Shown one piece after another: positions 33,669 to 46,063 of a stretch of 64,000 bases of DNA. Origin of the DNA: Cladobotryum mycophilum. Lineage: Eukaryota; Ascomycota; Sordariomycetes; Hypocreales; Hypocreaceae. A model generated the notes under the pieces. That model had not been told where the DNA came from. It ran no database searches and worked only from the letters and a program-made list of their open reading frames with translations. The number at the start of each line of letters is the position of its first letter. Within the stretch, counting starts at the first letter, position 1. A program made the position numbers and the translations under genes. The stretch is from NCBI GenBank assembly GCA_036429605.1, contig JAVFKD010000004.1, forward strand, positions 124,001 to 188,000, given 5' to 3'.

Positions 33669-35178
33669 TCATGCCGTAGCATAAAACGCAGCCAGCGCAA
33701 TTAATCCCCAGTCGGCCAAGAGCAAAATTCCTTGAATCCTGCGCCTAACGTCAGTAAATGAGGGTAAAGGACTCAGCCATGACATCAGATACACCTACCA
33801 ACTGACTTTACCTTCGCTCATCAGGAAGTTTAGTAATAAGATGGAAGCAAACAGACTAACAACTTCGAATCCATCAAACACCAGTGTCACATCGTCGACG
33901 CCAACACCCCAAGCAATCAGAACTGTTGCCGGTGTTACGAGTAGAGCAGTTTGCAAGCATTTCCCAATCGTACAGTTCATCGCATCATCCAGTTTGTCCT
34001 CAACAGCCGATTTTATGGCGGTGAAGTCGCAGTTGGGAATCGGAAAGAGAATAAGGCTGATGAAGGTAGGGGAAATGTTGGTTTGCGAGGTGAGAGCGTC
34101 GATGCTGTTGACAACATAGTCAATGCAGAAGTACAGCAAAACCGTAGAAGCAACAAGGGTGATTATTGCCACCAGAAAATGTAGCTTCGATTCCGGGTGT
34201 CCTTCTTCTTCTCCTTCTTGTACTTCCTTGGCTACGAGCCTCCGCCTCAAATCCAGCATTGTGTTGGCACCAGGCTCACTCTTATCCATATAGCTCTGCG
34301 CGATCATGATGCCCGGTGTAACGAGACCAACCTCGAGTTGAGGCAATTTTTCCTCTATCAAAGGCCGTACCGGTACTTTCTGCCCACGAATCTCGAATTC
34401 TTCGCTATGGGTCACAAGCTGAAACAATAAATACAAGATGTAAACAAAGATGAGGATAAACGCCGCTCCCCTAGATTGCTTTCGAAGATTCTTCTCCGAC
34501 GCTTCAGATAATAAACGAGAGGCAGTAGGAATGAGAAGGCTCGTTGCAGCGAGTGACAGTAGATTTGAAGATACATGAGCGACGGATTAGTGGAAGTTTT
34601 GATATGGACGTCTCAAGATACCCCCGCAGAGCAGAGCAAGGCCCAGTATGAAGAGTAGGTTTGCAAGAATGCCACCAGCAAGTGTTAGTTGGACCAAATG
34701 TCCTTGGTGGCTAGTGATCAAGAGAATGCAAGAAACTAGCTGAACAAGGTTGCTGTAAAAGGTCATCTCATGCTATCCGTCTTTAGACTTGGGTAATGAA
34801 ACCAACTTACGCCGTAAAGATGTAAATCAATCCTCCGGCGCGCTTTCCTACTCGTAGCGATATCTCCACAAGAGCGATATCATTTAACAGAAGTAGGGGT
34901 ATGGCCGCGATGAGATTGATGACAAAGGTTTCAGCCGATTGTCCTTTGACAAAGTGCAGAGCAAACCCAATCGGCGGACATGGCAAGAATATGTTTGTCC
35001 ATGATCTAAGTAACGTGTTCTGAATCTGGTTTCCAACGGTATATGGCTCCTTGGGATGGCAATACTTGATGAACTGATGCCTTTTTGCTTTCTTTTCATT
35101 TTTCCCCTTCTCTTCCACTCTCATTTTTCCTAAGCCAGCCTCATCGTGAGCGTGCAGGCTCGAGCGCCCTATTTCCAA
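33669..35178 (-). pseudogene. vacuolar CAX-type Ca2+/H+ exchanger gene with in-frame TAA
   Basis: Exons 35178-34811, 34752-33799 and 33744-33669 join in frame to 466 codons, but codon TAA at 34589-34587 interrupts the second exon between GGILRRPYQNFH and SVAHVSSNLLSLAA. Those two blocks align side by side in CAX proteins, so the stop replaces one residue. Family features are the N-terminal TVGNQIQNTLLRSWTNIFLP, a first repeat around GGLIYIFTANLVQLVSC, and a second repeat around PTFISLILFPIPNCDF. Both ion-binding motifs are eroded: the usual GNAVEL and GNAAEH glutamates are not present. CAX exchangers load Ca2+ into the vacuole using the proton gradient. The lost motif residues and the stop together suggest a decaying paralogue rather than only a sequencing error. 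Splice sites are still intact, so decay would be recent or the copy has drifted under weak selection. Confidence 0.75.
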
Positions 35179-36319
35179 ACTATCTGATCTTTGGGAGACG
35201 AGTGGAATGGTGATTTTTTCTACGGTATCTTCGTTTTTTCGCCAATGGGGGCTAGTATCGAAGGGGTTAATGGAACGCCTGAGTTTACTCGGCTGTCTTC
35301 CAAGTTGCGAGGATTATCCCATGTTTCTGCTCTCTGTTCTGTTCGTTTGCGAGGAGACTAGGTATGACGGAAGAGATTCCAAGTCTGGTCGCTAGATTGG
35401 CGTGAGAGAGAGTGAGCCTGTCGTTTAATGTTAAATGTATTGAAGCTCATGATTCGGAATGAAAATTCTGGGACACAGAAGTCTTTTGGAAAAAAGATTA
35501 TACCACGCAGAGGTATTTGAAAGGAGTAAACAAGAATGACAGAACTTGGGACATGTCTATCCGCCCAATCTTTGCAAGTCAATCCCCAAAACCTCATGAC
35601 CGATACCCAACGTGAATTCAGCACCCCACCATGGATGAGATAATTGGGCTTTGAGCTTTGGTCTGGGTTCCACACTCCACTCTCTGACCGAAGCCAACCT
35701 CTTACTCGTCGTGATGCCAAATAGAACGGCCCTCGGGGGGCGGTTCAGCCAGTTATTAGTGCAGAATGCCGCAAATTTTGGGATTAGCTGCTCAACCCCT
35801 CTTCAACTTTGCCTGTCTTTCTTTGTTACCAAACCTGCCAGTCTACTTGCAGACAACTCCGAAGGGATAACCCTCAATCGAGATATTCATCAGTCACTTC
35901 GGCGATATGCATTCTTGCTGCCTATCAATATAAGCTCAATTAGCTTCTATGTATATCTAATAATTTATAATGACGCCGCATCATGTAGAGGATGGGTAAG
36001 CAGCGATAAGTCGCCCAAGTGTAAACAACAAAGTAAATCAACAAAGGAATATGGAATATGGCCTTGTATAGCCAGGGTATCTCATCATATCCAAAATCGC
36101 CGCAAGTATTCCCGCCTGACCCGGTAAATAACAACGCCGTGAATGAATCGCCAACCCCATTGGTATGTGTGTGTTTGTGTGTATGATATGCAAAATCAGT
36201 GTCCCTCAACTTGTCTCGGTATGTAACCCAACGCAAGAACTTTCCCATTGATTCCCAAAAAAAGTTCATCCAAGACCGACAAAACAAATTCGTTCAAATC
36301 ATAAAGGGGTGGTATCCCC
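35179..36319. other. intergenic, 1.1 kb
   Basis: Upstream of the CAX gene and 3' flank of the coiled-coil gene. Only short ORFs are present. Confidence 0.4.
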
Positions 36320-38754
36320 CTATTCGGATACACCGGCTTCACGAAGACTTTCCGTCAAAGCCTCTCGATCGATCGTCTCCGTTGTTACTCGAGCCGGGGC
36401 TCCTTTTCGCTTCTGAGACACCCAGTACCTGGCAAAGCCAGGAACAGTTCCAGGTTGATTAATTCCAGGTGCTCGTTTGGGATCAAAATCCCCTTCATTA
36501 GCTGTCGGCTTTATAGGCGTAGTTGAGCCAACTCCCCAAGGTCGCCACCCAACCCACCTACCTAAACTACCCGAGCTTTCACGAGATGTCTGGGAGGAGG
36601 AATCAAGGTCCCCAGCTGTAGATCCGGTAGACAATCTCGACGTTTGAAAGCTGGCAAAGTGGTTACGCAGAGCAGCATCGCCCCGTGTTGAATATGTGCG
36701 CGACAACGTAGGCTGAGCATTCACACCCGTGACAATCGCGTCAGCGCCACCCAGAGGCCTCAGGGTCATTTGATTAGGTCGAGACATCAAAGTATGGATG
36801 TCGAGACCTCCAGAAAGCGACATGATGGATTCATGAGAAATCACACGGCGCAGTTTAGGGCTTGGCACGTCCTCTTCGCTCTGAGCGTGGTCCATTTCTT
36901 CGGCGATAGTCATCCCAGTTTTTGATCTTGTTTGATGCATCGACATGTGTGTATCTGCATATTGATCTTCCTCATCTTCCTCACGAATGGTAGTACTCGC
37001 CCACCTGTGATGGGATTGGTGGGCAATCATTACACCAGATTCACCCTCAACGACAGATAGAGATTGGAAGCTAGAGGAAGATGCTTCCGAGATTCGTTTC
37101 TTATGCGCAGCCCGCCATGTCGGAGAGATTGGATCATAGCTAGTCGATGGTGACACTAGAGGATCTGCCTCGGGAATCGCGTGGTCGAAATAGCCACGAG
37201 AGCTCGATTGTGGAGAGCCGACAACAGAGGAAACAGCCGATGAAGAAGTTGAGTAGCCATTCCAGTTCCCGGAAGGTATGGGCATTGTCGGAGTAGCGTC
37301 ATCGCTTGGCTGAGAAGTCGAACCGGCGGGAGATGAGACAGAGCGCCATCGATCTGAACCTGGCGTCGACGTTCCTGGTTGGTGTGAAGAAGAGGGGAAA
37401 ACTCCGGGAAGCAGCCCCTGTCGCTTTCTCTTTGGTCTTCTGCCGTCTTGCTTCGAGGAAATGTGGTAATGGTGATGGACATGCATTTCTTGAGACACCC
37501 TTTGAGAATTTAACAGTGGTTCAAGCTCTGCCTTGAGAGTCGAGGCGGGACTGGTTCCTTCGGTCGGCGGCATTGGTTGATGAAACATGAGCTGTTCTCG
37601 GAGAGATTGAATCTCATCATTGGAGTTGAAAAGCATTTCCCTGAGTTCGGCGATGGCAAGTTGTAGATTGGCGTTATCCTGTAGCAAGTCCCGAACAAAG
37701 TTTCCAACAGTCTTGTTGCTTCCTTGCTTTTGCTCCTTGATGGTTTTCGACGCCGCAGCACCCTTGAGGCGTAAAGCGGCTGCATCGAGCTGTTTCTCGA
37801 CTTCGCGCTGGCGTTCTATCTTCTCCATGGTTTCGGCGTGGCGCTCTCGTTCCTGGCGGGCTTCCTTTTCCATGCGATCCAATTGATCCTGCATATCGAG
37901 GATCCCTCGCTGTGCCTCTTTGAATCGGAAGGCATGAGAGCGGGCCTCCTCCCTAGAAGACCGTAGTTCTCCATGAAGTCTTTCCTGCTCTTCTTCCAGT
38001 TCCTTAAGATGGCGTTCGGCGTGAGCAGCTCGGGCAGCTGTTCCCTCCAGGTGTCGGATGGCCTGCTGCGAAGAGAGGAGAGTGGCCTCGAGGGATCTGA
38101 TCTTGGCATCGGCTTCGGAGACGGTGTGGTTCAGCAAGTCGAGTTGTTCGGCCAATTCGTTGTTGTCTTGGATTTTTATGGCGTTTTGTGCCTCGAGTTC
38201 TTCCTTGTCCTGCTCCAAGCGCTCTATGCGGGCGTTGAGTTGCATGCGATCTCGCTCGGCCTCGGCCATGTAGGCTTCATGCCTCGAAAGCAAGGCCTGG
38301 CCAACTAGTGTTAGCTGGTCAACCGAATCATAAAAGCCATGTTCCATTTTGGATGCCATGATGGATGAGAATGCTGTTGTTGGTGCATGAGGATAATGAA
38401 GGTATGTCATGTTTTCCTAATCAGGCATGCAGGGAGCATGCAAGGGGCAAGCAATGACTTGGATGGGTGGTTGTGAATGGATATGGGATTGGAAAACATG
38501 CGGCGGGGGAGCGGAATGAAATGGTTGGTAGGGAGCGAAAAAGCCACAAGAAAAGAAACCAAAGCGCCACCGACGACAAGCAAACAAACAAACAAACATA
38601 CCTGGCCAAGCTGGGCGGCTGTGTGGACATCCTTCTCAACACTTTCCAGGACAGAACAATTCTTCTTGAGAATCAAGCATTCGGGGCGACCGCAGCAGCA
38701 GTGCAGGGTCTTGGAAGCGCGACGGGCGGTTCGGTCTCGGTCTGACCTCTCCAT
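36320..38754 (-). CDS. conserved coiled-coil protein with N-terminal cysteine cluster
   Basis: Exon 1 is 38754-38602 and exon 2 is 38296-36320, giving 709 residues. The intron of about 305 bp is long for this genome; I chose it because it joins KDVHTAAQLGQ directly to ALLSRHEAYMAEAERDRM. The intron sequence next to the acceptor is also open (MEHGFYDSVDQLTLVGQ), so an internal alternative start at 38410 or 38356 is possible. Residues about 18-30 hold a Cys cluster (HCCCGRPECLILKKNCS). Residues about 55-290 are a long heptad-like coiled coil (many Glu, Lys, Arg, Leu). After that comes a Ser/Thr/Pro-rich, probably disordered region, with a His-rich MHVHHHYHI, a basic DGRRPKRKRQ that could be a nuclear signal, and a conserved GRWVGWRPWG patch near the C terminus. 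I do not recognise a function; a cytoskeletal or spindle-pole scaffold would fit but is speculation. Confidence 0.8.
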
Positions 38755-39848
38755 GTCGTTTTTGGACCCGGGGAAAAAATTGGATTGGATGGGAGGGGGA
38801 TTGGATTTTTAATATTTCGGCGTCTGTGATTTAACGTATGGTAGGGAAAACGACAAGGTGGCTAGCAGGGGCCTTTTGTCTGTTGTCGCCGCACAAGGAT
38901 GCAGACACAGCTGCGGCAGACATGGTCCCTGCAAGTCGATAGCAGGAGAAGGCGGTAGGAGGATGAAGATAACGATGATGATGATGATAGGAGAGCAAAA
39001 AGAGAATCAGATGCAAAAAGTAGTAATAGGAGAAGGGGGAGAGGAGGGAGAGGAGGAAAAGAAGAGATAATGGACGTCAAGTAGAAAAGGCGGAAAGCAG
39101 AAGACGCAGGGCTGTCTTGGTGAATGAAGAAATGGCCGCTGACTGTAACTGAATACGTGGTAGGCAGGTATGATGAGCGCTGTAGGGGGTAGGATTTGGA
39201 GGATCGTCCGCAGAAGGGAGGTACAAAACAGAACAAGACGTTACTCGAGTCTCGAGGTACTCTGCCGTCGTTATAATAGAATTGAAAATAAGGATGGATC
39301 AATAGACAAACAAAACCCAGGACCCAGAAGAAAACATGTCGCTGCAGGAATGAGGTTTCGGTCAATTTGGACTCGAATCAAGTTGTGGGAAAGGAAAAGA
39401 AAAATTAAGGCAAGGTAGGTTAGGTTTCTTTGCAGCAACGAATTGGAACCTGAACTGGACCGTTCCAATAATATGTACGCATGGTTCCCTTTTCTTCTTT
39501 CGCTTCTCTCTGCAGCGTCCAGGCGCGGGCGCGCAAGTGGTCTTGAACTAATGAATGGATACTACGGAGGGGGAGAAAAAGCACTGGAAATTGGAACAAT
39601 TCAAAACCCACGAGGGCGCGGCGAGACAGGGACCAGGGGAAGAGAGAGTGCGTAAAAAGGCTCTTCCAGGGCTGCATGTGCATGATGGCTGTGTGGAGAT
39701 TTTCCCTCTCATTTTCATGTGCCCTTTGGCTCTGTTGGCAATTATTGGGGGCTGGGCAGTGTCAAACTCAGCCAGACACTCCGCAGAGATGCGTCTTGCA
39801 TCTACATCTGTCTGCTCCCGCCAGTCTGGAATGTTTCCAGTTGGGTTA

Positions 39849-39877
39849 AGTGAGTGAGTGAATGAGTGAATGAATGG
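39849..39877. repeat. GTGA/ATGA-type simple repeat
   Basis: Imperfect tandem tetramers (AGTGAGTGAGTGAATGAGTG and onward) in non-coding DNA. Confidence 0.8.
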
Positions 39878-39910
39878 ACAGCACACACTTTTGCCGCCCG
39901 TCGGACGTCC

Positions 39911-39934
39911 ATCCCATCTCATCCCATCTCATCC
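39911..39934. repeat. 10-bp tandem repeat ATCCCATCTC
   Basis: Two perfect copies and the start of a third. Confidence 0.85.
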
Positions 39935-41746
39935 TCTTCTTCTTTTCCTCGGCCCTTCGTCATCAGATCTCAAGGACCGAGGATCAACATCATGGGGGGA
40001 TGAATAGTGTGCGTAACCCCTCTATAGTGTAATCTCAGTCTACCCTGCCACCTCATAAAAAAGAGATCAGTTTTAAAAGAGCCTTATTTCCTGTCACCGA
40101 TGTCGCCCCCTTCCATGACTTCCTTTGCACAACCAACCCCCTCCACTTTTAATAGCACAAAAGAAATACTACTTGTAAGAATAGATACTACTAATAGTAG
40201 TAATCCTCTGCTGCATACGGATATGTAATGAGTCAGCAGTAGACTCTTTCTTCCTTCTCTATTCCGTGTCTGCTACAAGTCTTCGCTGCCAACACAGCCA
40301 GTGAGCAAGCCACAGTTCACGCCAAGTAAAGCGGTGACAGAGCCAAAAGCCCTCAACCACGAACCGGGAGAGAGAGCGCTTGCAGGTACCCGCCCATCTG
40401 GTGCCTGGCGCGATACCAGTTCTGTCACGCTCCCAGCACCCATGCCCGCAGACCGCAGAGTGCATGTGTGCTTGCAGCGGAGAGGGTGGCTATTAGATAA
40501 TGGCTACGTAGCTGCTAAGGGCATACAGCGAGGTAGAATTCGCACACAAAAGATGGTTTTAACTTGGTGGTCAACAGTCGTTTCATCACTATAATTATCG
40601 CTGTGAGCCTTGTCTTTGACTAGACCAAGCATTGGGTTGTCAATTGTCTCGGAACCGTGTCCAATTCTTCTTGATGCTCGCTCCCTCGGCACTTTTTTGG
40701 TTTGTTTCCTCCGGAAGGGATGGATTACGCGCCACTCGCCTCACCTTTGCCCTGTTTGGTGTGCATCGCCCACAACGATCCACTGCCGAGTGGCGCGCAG
40801 ATGCCACCGGTGTATCAAGGCCCTCTGTCAAGGTACTATCACTCGTCCACGTTGAACAAGATGGAGAAGAACCTGCAGCTGTTTGAATTTTTCACCCAGG
40901 GCTCTTGCATCCCCAAACCGTGTTGTCAAGTCATGTCGGCTTCCCCGGAAGGAATAGAACGTAGAACCCTTGTGGAAGAACACGAAGGATTAAGCCACCC
41001 ATTCATTCGTATTCTGGCGTTGATGAATGAGCAATGATGACCCCCCAGAACAAGCTGGTCGGAGCCCTTTTGGGTCAGTGCCAAGACCATGATGTGTGTT
41101 CAAGGATTCGTAATTGAATAACCCGCAGTGCAGTGAGCCACGTTTTTGTAACCACCAATTCGGTAATGATAGACAAGAGAATGCTGATCGTGCCGACAAT
41201 GACTGGCAGATTTAATCTAGAAATGCACAGAGTACAGGGTAAGCCAACCACACACCAAACCGAGTTTACCTCTACCGGCGCGGCAAAACATAGAGCCGAA
41301 ATGGTGGGGAAACGTGGGGCAGCGTCCCCAACGGTCGCAGCAGCCAAAGTCGCGTCGTCAATGTCGTCACCAGCCCTGATCACCAATCAACGTCAACACA
41401 TTGTCATCCTTGCGTTCGCTCCCACATCTATTCCATCCATCTGACCATGCTGCATATATGGCCACAGAAGCCATTTCTGTTCTCCACAGTCTAGTTGAAT
41501 ATCTTTAATTCTGACAAAGAAGCTCACCTTTATCCGTCTCCTCCGTTCTATTGTGCCGTGTTCCGTGATAGTTCTCTTGATCCGGCCTTGACATTTGGCC
41601 GACTTATATTTGACGCCCGCACCTCTTTGACACCATCCCATAGTCGCTTCGTTGTCAATGACGAATGCAGATCCCAGATAAACACTGATACTACATAGTC
41701 CACGTCCGTCACTCCAACAGTCATCTCTCCTTCATCCAACTCACAC

Positions 41747-43570
41747 ATGCTCTTACCCCGCAACCCCCACCTTCGCATCACCCTTTTATCCAGACGTCTC
41801 TTATTCTACACGCATTCCTCCTCATCCCCACCACTCTCAAATACTCGTCACTTCTCATCGACCATCAAAGCCATGGCCCAGGAGTACAAGCTCAAGGACG
41901 TCACGTCCGTGGATCTCAAGCCCGGACAGAAGAAGGAAGCCGAGGTTGAAGGAATTCAGGACGCCAAAGTCCTTCTCGTCAATGCTGCCGGGAAGGTCCA
42001 AGCTATTGGTGCCAAGTGCACTCACTACGGTGCTCCCTTGGCCAAGGGAGTGCTTACGACCTCTGGCAGACTGACATGTCCGTGGCACGGAGGTTAGTTG
42101 TCTTTATCCATGGCATTCTCCCAAGCTTCCCTACTAACTGCATATGTAGCTTGCTTTAATGCCAAGACTGGTGACGTAGAAGATGCACCGGCTCTCGATG
42201 CCCTCCCCGTTTTCAACCTCACCGAACGTGATGGCGCCTTCTATATCACTGGTGAGGAATCGGCTATCAAAGGCTCTAGGCGGAAGCCAAACTTCCAGTG
42301 CCGAGTGTCTGGTACCGTTGAGGACAAGGTGCTCGTTGTTGGCGGTGGCTCTGGCGCAATTGGAGTTGTCGAGGGTCTGCGCGAGAAGGGATATACTGGA
42401 GCTATTACTGTCATCTCCAACGAGGGTTATCTACCAATCGACAGACCCAAACTGAGCAAGGCTCTCCTGACCGACCCTGCGAAGCTTGAGTGGCGGGACA
42501 AGAGCTGGTACGACAGTGGTTCTGTGGAATGGGTTGAGGGTGAAGTCACTGGTGTGGACTTTTCAGATCGCTACGTTACGACAAAAACTGGTGGCAAGTT
42601 TACATATACCAAGCTTGTCCTTGCTACTGGAGGTACCCCGAGATTGTTGCCCCTGCAAGGCTTCAAGGTCCTGGGTAACATTTTTACTCTACGAAATGTT
42701 CACGACACTAAGAAAATTGTCGAAGCCATTGGTGATAAGGGCAAGAAAATTGTCATAATCGGCTCATCGTTCATTGGCATGGAAGTGGCTGGCGCTACAA
42801 GCAAGGACAACTCGGTGACTGTAGTCGGTATGGAAAAAGCCCCTCTTGAGCGTGTTCTTGGCGAGAAGGTTGGTGCAGGTATCCAGAAGTCGCTGGAGGG
42901 CAAGGGAATTAAGTTCTACATGGAGGCTGGTGTTGACAGAGCTGAGCCTTCTGCCTCTGACCCTTCCAAGGTTGGTGCTGTCTATCTCAAAGATGGCACA
43001 AAGCTTGAGGCTGATCTCGTTATCCTTGGTGTTGGTGTTTCTCCCGCGACTGAGTATCTCAGAGACAACAAAGTTGCTCGCCTGGAGCAGGATGGATCTC
43101 TCAAGACCGACGAGCACTTTGCTGTCGTTGGGCTCAAGGATGTCTATGCAATTGGCGACATTACGACATACCCATACCACGGTCCCGGAGGTGATGGCAA
43201 GTTTGTTCGCATCGAGCACTGGAACGTGGCTCAGAATTCCGGTCGTGCCGTTGCCACTAATATCGTGAACCCTTCTCTGAATAGCCAGCAGTTTATTCCC
43301 GTCTTCTGGTCCGCCTTGGGAGCCCAGTTGCGCTACTGCGGAAACACCATTGCCAGTGGCTGGGATGGCTTGGTGCTTCAGGGTGATCCGGCGGCGGCCA
43401 AGTTTGTAGCATATTACACAAAGGGAGAGACAGTGGTCGCCATGGCAAGTATGGGCATGGATCCAATCATGGTTCAGAGTGCGGAGTTGATGAAGATTGG
43501 AAAGATGCCTGGGAAGACGCAGCTGCAGCAAGGCGTGGATGTCTATAGCATTGATTCTACACATGCTTGA
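41747..43570 (+). CDS. AIFM3-like Rieske/FAD-NADH oxidoreductase, probably mitochondrial
   Basis: Exons 41747-42092 and 42150-43570 give 588 residues. The intron (GTTAGT donor, CTAAC branch, TGTAG acceptor) splits the Rieske motif and restores CPWHGACF. The Rieske [2Fe-2S] ligands are Cys91, His93, Cys111 and His114. A pyridine-nucleotide-disulfide oxidoreductase domain follows: FAD motif VLVVGGGSGAIG near 177-188, the NAD motif KIVIIGSSFIGMEVAG near 320, and the second FAD-binding block VYAIGDITTYPY. This fused order is that of AIFM3 (apoptosis-inducing factor-like, nfrl) proteins. The first 40 residues are rich in Arg and Ser without acids, as in a mitochondrial presequence; an internal start at Met43 would give a cytosolic form. 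The enzyme would move electrons from NADH through FAD to the cluster. Its physiological acceptor is unknown. Confidence 0.9.
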
Positions 43571-44069
43571 GAGGCTAGACGATCATGATGATGAATATGA
43601 TGTTTAATGAGAGCCATGCTTTTTGGTTCTACGGAGCCATTGTTGAGGTGAATGAGTGAAGTTATATTGTGGACATAAATCTTTTTCGAGATACCTCTGT
43701 TTCTCGGCCTTCATGGAACATAATATGAGAGAGGACTTGGGGTAGCTAAAGAGAAGAATTGATAATTTTCCTCGAGTCAAGTAGTTGTAGACAGATGAAG
43801 CTGTAAGCGTCTCCTCAACATCCATTCACATAATTTAGGCTTCACATCACGAATTAGGCAGTACTCCAACTTTTATCAACTTATGTGCGTTTATTTATTG
43901 GCCGAGATACCATTTTTATGGTCTCGTATCCAAAGACTATATATATACGATAGTGAAAAAATACAGGCAAACTAGGTACTAATTTGATCCACCATATTCA
44001 CAACTCAGCCATCGTTCTAAAGGCTGAAACCCCTTTCATTCTTCATTCTGTCATTGGCGATTAAAGCCT
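43571..44069. other. intergenic between convergent genes
   Basis: A 499-bp gap holding the 3' ends of the AIFM3-like and GH71 genes. No gene is seen. Confidence 0.4.
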
Positions 44070-45959
44070 TTAGCAGTACTGGCAAGCAGAGCCGGGGCAG
44101 TAACCGTGGTTGCAGGTGAAGCTGCAGAGACCCTTATAGGCATCAGGCTCGCCGGCAAGAGGGCAACCGTTGCGGCCATTGCTGGCGGGAGTGGCGGGGC
44201 TGCCGGTAGAAGTGCACTTGCAAGGACCGTCAGGGCAGTAGCCGGCAGCACAGGCGAAGTTGCAGAGACCGATGAAGTTACCGGACTGGCCATCAGCGAC
44301 GGTACCACCGTTGCAGTTGGATGGGTTGGTAGGGCCAGTGGGGGGGTTGGTGGGACCGGTAGGAGGGGGAGGTGGTGGAGGGAGGACCAGTAGGGGGGTT
44401 GGTGGGACCGGCGGGGTTGTGGCCGAGAGAAGGTTTGGCGTCACAGGCGACGTGAAGACCCTCAGTCAAACGGTTCAAACCATCGGGCCCGAGAGGGTCG
44501 TCGAATCCAGGGGGGACGGTGCCAACGTAGGCGTTGTAGTTGTAGATACCGCAAGAGCAGACGTTGGTGATATCCATGAGAGAGGTGGCAGTGAAGACGG
44601 TGGATCCACCACGAGCGAGAGTGAAGATCTGCTTGCCAATGTTGGCGCCAACAGTGAAGGTGGTGGAACCAGCGCCGACGTTCTTGGTGGTGACCTGGCC
44701 ACCAGAAGAGACGGTGACAGTACCGGCGGACTTGGTCAGAACAGTGACGTAGACCTCATCGGGCATGGACTCCCAGCCGTTGGGACGACCCATGAAGTAG
44801 TTGCCGCTGTCGTTGTTGGCAGGGCGGCCAGAGGTAGTATCGGTGGAGTCGCAGTTGATGGAGTTGAGGTTTCGGCGGTACCAGTAGATGATCTTCTCCT
44901 CGGTAATGTAGTTTGCAACATTGGTGTCCTTGTTCTTGTAGGCAGCAATGTAAGGCTTGGCAAGGTCGAGCCAACCATCGTGGGGCATGTCGTTAACCCA
45001 CTTGGAGCCACCATCATCGTAATGCTTGGAGTTCAAGGGTCCGATGTAGTGAGACTCACCGTAATCGTTCCAGGTAACAATCTCGATCATGGGGAAGCCC
45101 TGGGTGAGGACCTGCTGCCATCGGTTGGGCCAGAGGCTGCCACCGGGGAAGACCCAGTTCTTGCTGTAAGAGACCTCGGGACCGTAGTGAGTAGAGAACC
45201 AGGGAGAGACGGGGGCAAGGTAGGTCTTGCCACCGAGCCAGCTCTTGTAGGAGTTGTCACCATCAGCAACAGTGACGGTGTGGCCGTTGGAGGGAGCCTT
45301 GTTGTTTCCGTTGTTGTCCCAGCCCATCCAGTTGAGAGCACCATCAATCTGGGAGGTATCGGAGTTGGGGTGGAAGTTAGGAACGAACATGATATCGGCA
45401 CCGGCAGCACTGCGGATAGCTCCGACATCGACACCGTCACCGGCGAAGGAGGAAACGAAGACCTTGTTGCCAACCTTGAGCTGGGCAGGGTTGTTGGCGT
45501 AACGGGCAATCATCTGACCGACGGCGGAACCCTCGTTGGTGTGGTACCAGTTGAAATCGAAGGAGATGAAGACCTTCATGCCGTTGTTGGCGGCAGACTG
45601 GTAGGCAAGGTCGAGCTGTTGGACAGTGTAACCATCCTTACCGATGTTGAGGGCAAAGGCATCGATGCCATAGGACTTGGCGCGCTGCATATCGGCATCG
45701 TAGTCGGAAGGGCTGTTACGATCAGCGACAATACCGATCTGTGAAGTTGTTAGTCTTTTCTTTCTCTCTCATATCAAACTTGGAAGAGTTAGAAGCAACG
45801 AACCATGAAATGGCAGTAGACCAATCGGTCACCAAGGTTGGCACGCTCCTCGAGGGAACGAGTAACCAGATCGCGAGGCTCCAAGGCGCTGGCGACAGCA
45901 GAGAAAGCTGTCGTCGCAGCGAGAACGCTGACACCGAGACGGCGGAGAGAACCCAACAT
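44070..45959 (-). CDS. GH71 alpha-1,3-glucanase (mutanase) with C-terminal Cys-rich binding modules; frame break in linker
   Basis: Exon 1 is 45959-45804 and exon 2 starts at 45738; the intron joins LVYCHFM to IGIVADRNSPSDY. A signal peptide (GVSVLAATTAFSAVASA) precedes the pro-region LEPRDLVTRSLEER. The GH71 domain is complete (MKVFISFDFNWYH, IMFVPNFHP, GGKTYLAPVSPWFSTHYG, EIVTWNDYGESHYIGP), followed by a beta-rich region. The C terminus has two repeated Cys modules with the pattern GLC-x-F-x-C-x3-GYCP, of the CBM24 type. Between them and the upstream part lies a Pro/Thr linker (GPTNPPTGP repeats) where the frame changes at about 44371-44388, as if one base had been added near the GGG at 44380-44382. 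The enzyme hydrolyses alpha-1,3-glucan of fungal cell walls. In Trichoderma such enzymes are tied to mycoparasitism. Codon use is strongly C/G-ending, suggesting high expression. Confidence 0.9.
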
Positions 45960-46054
45960 CTTCACTGAGATGATGATGGATTAGAATGTACAGAGAATGG
46001 AGTTGTCCTGCTTGTGAGGTGAGTCTCTTCATCAAGGTTGGCGTCCAATCCGTC

Positions 46055-46063
46055 TTTATATAA
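46055..46063 (-). promoter_or_regulatory. TATA box of the GH71 gene
   Basis: Minus strand TTATATAAA, about 96 bp upstream of the ATG at 45959. Confidence 0.5.

Larger units (their letters stand above)
38755..41746. other. 3-kb divergent intergenic region with simple repeats
   Basis: Lies between the divergent coiled-coil and AIFM3-like genes. It holds a GAT run (38974-38990), a purine-rich tract (about 39025-39070), a GTGA/ATGA repeat (39849-39877) and an ATCCCATCTC tandem (39911-39934). Many overlapping short ORFs are present but none is convincing. Long 5' leaders are likely. Confidence 0.45.

Noticed and set aside
40186..40204. Near-palindrome around TACTACTAATAGTAGTA
   Set aside because: Short and imperfect, with no link to a mobile element or regulatory site that I can support.
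42764..43564. 266-codon minus-strand ORF
   Set aside because: Antisense shadow of the AIFM3-like coding exon.
44260..45744. 494-codon plus-strand ORF
   Set aside because: Antisense shadow of the GH71 gene, open only because of its strong codon bias; Val/Gly-rich translation typical of such shadows.
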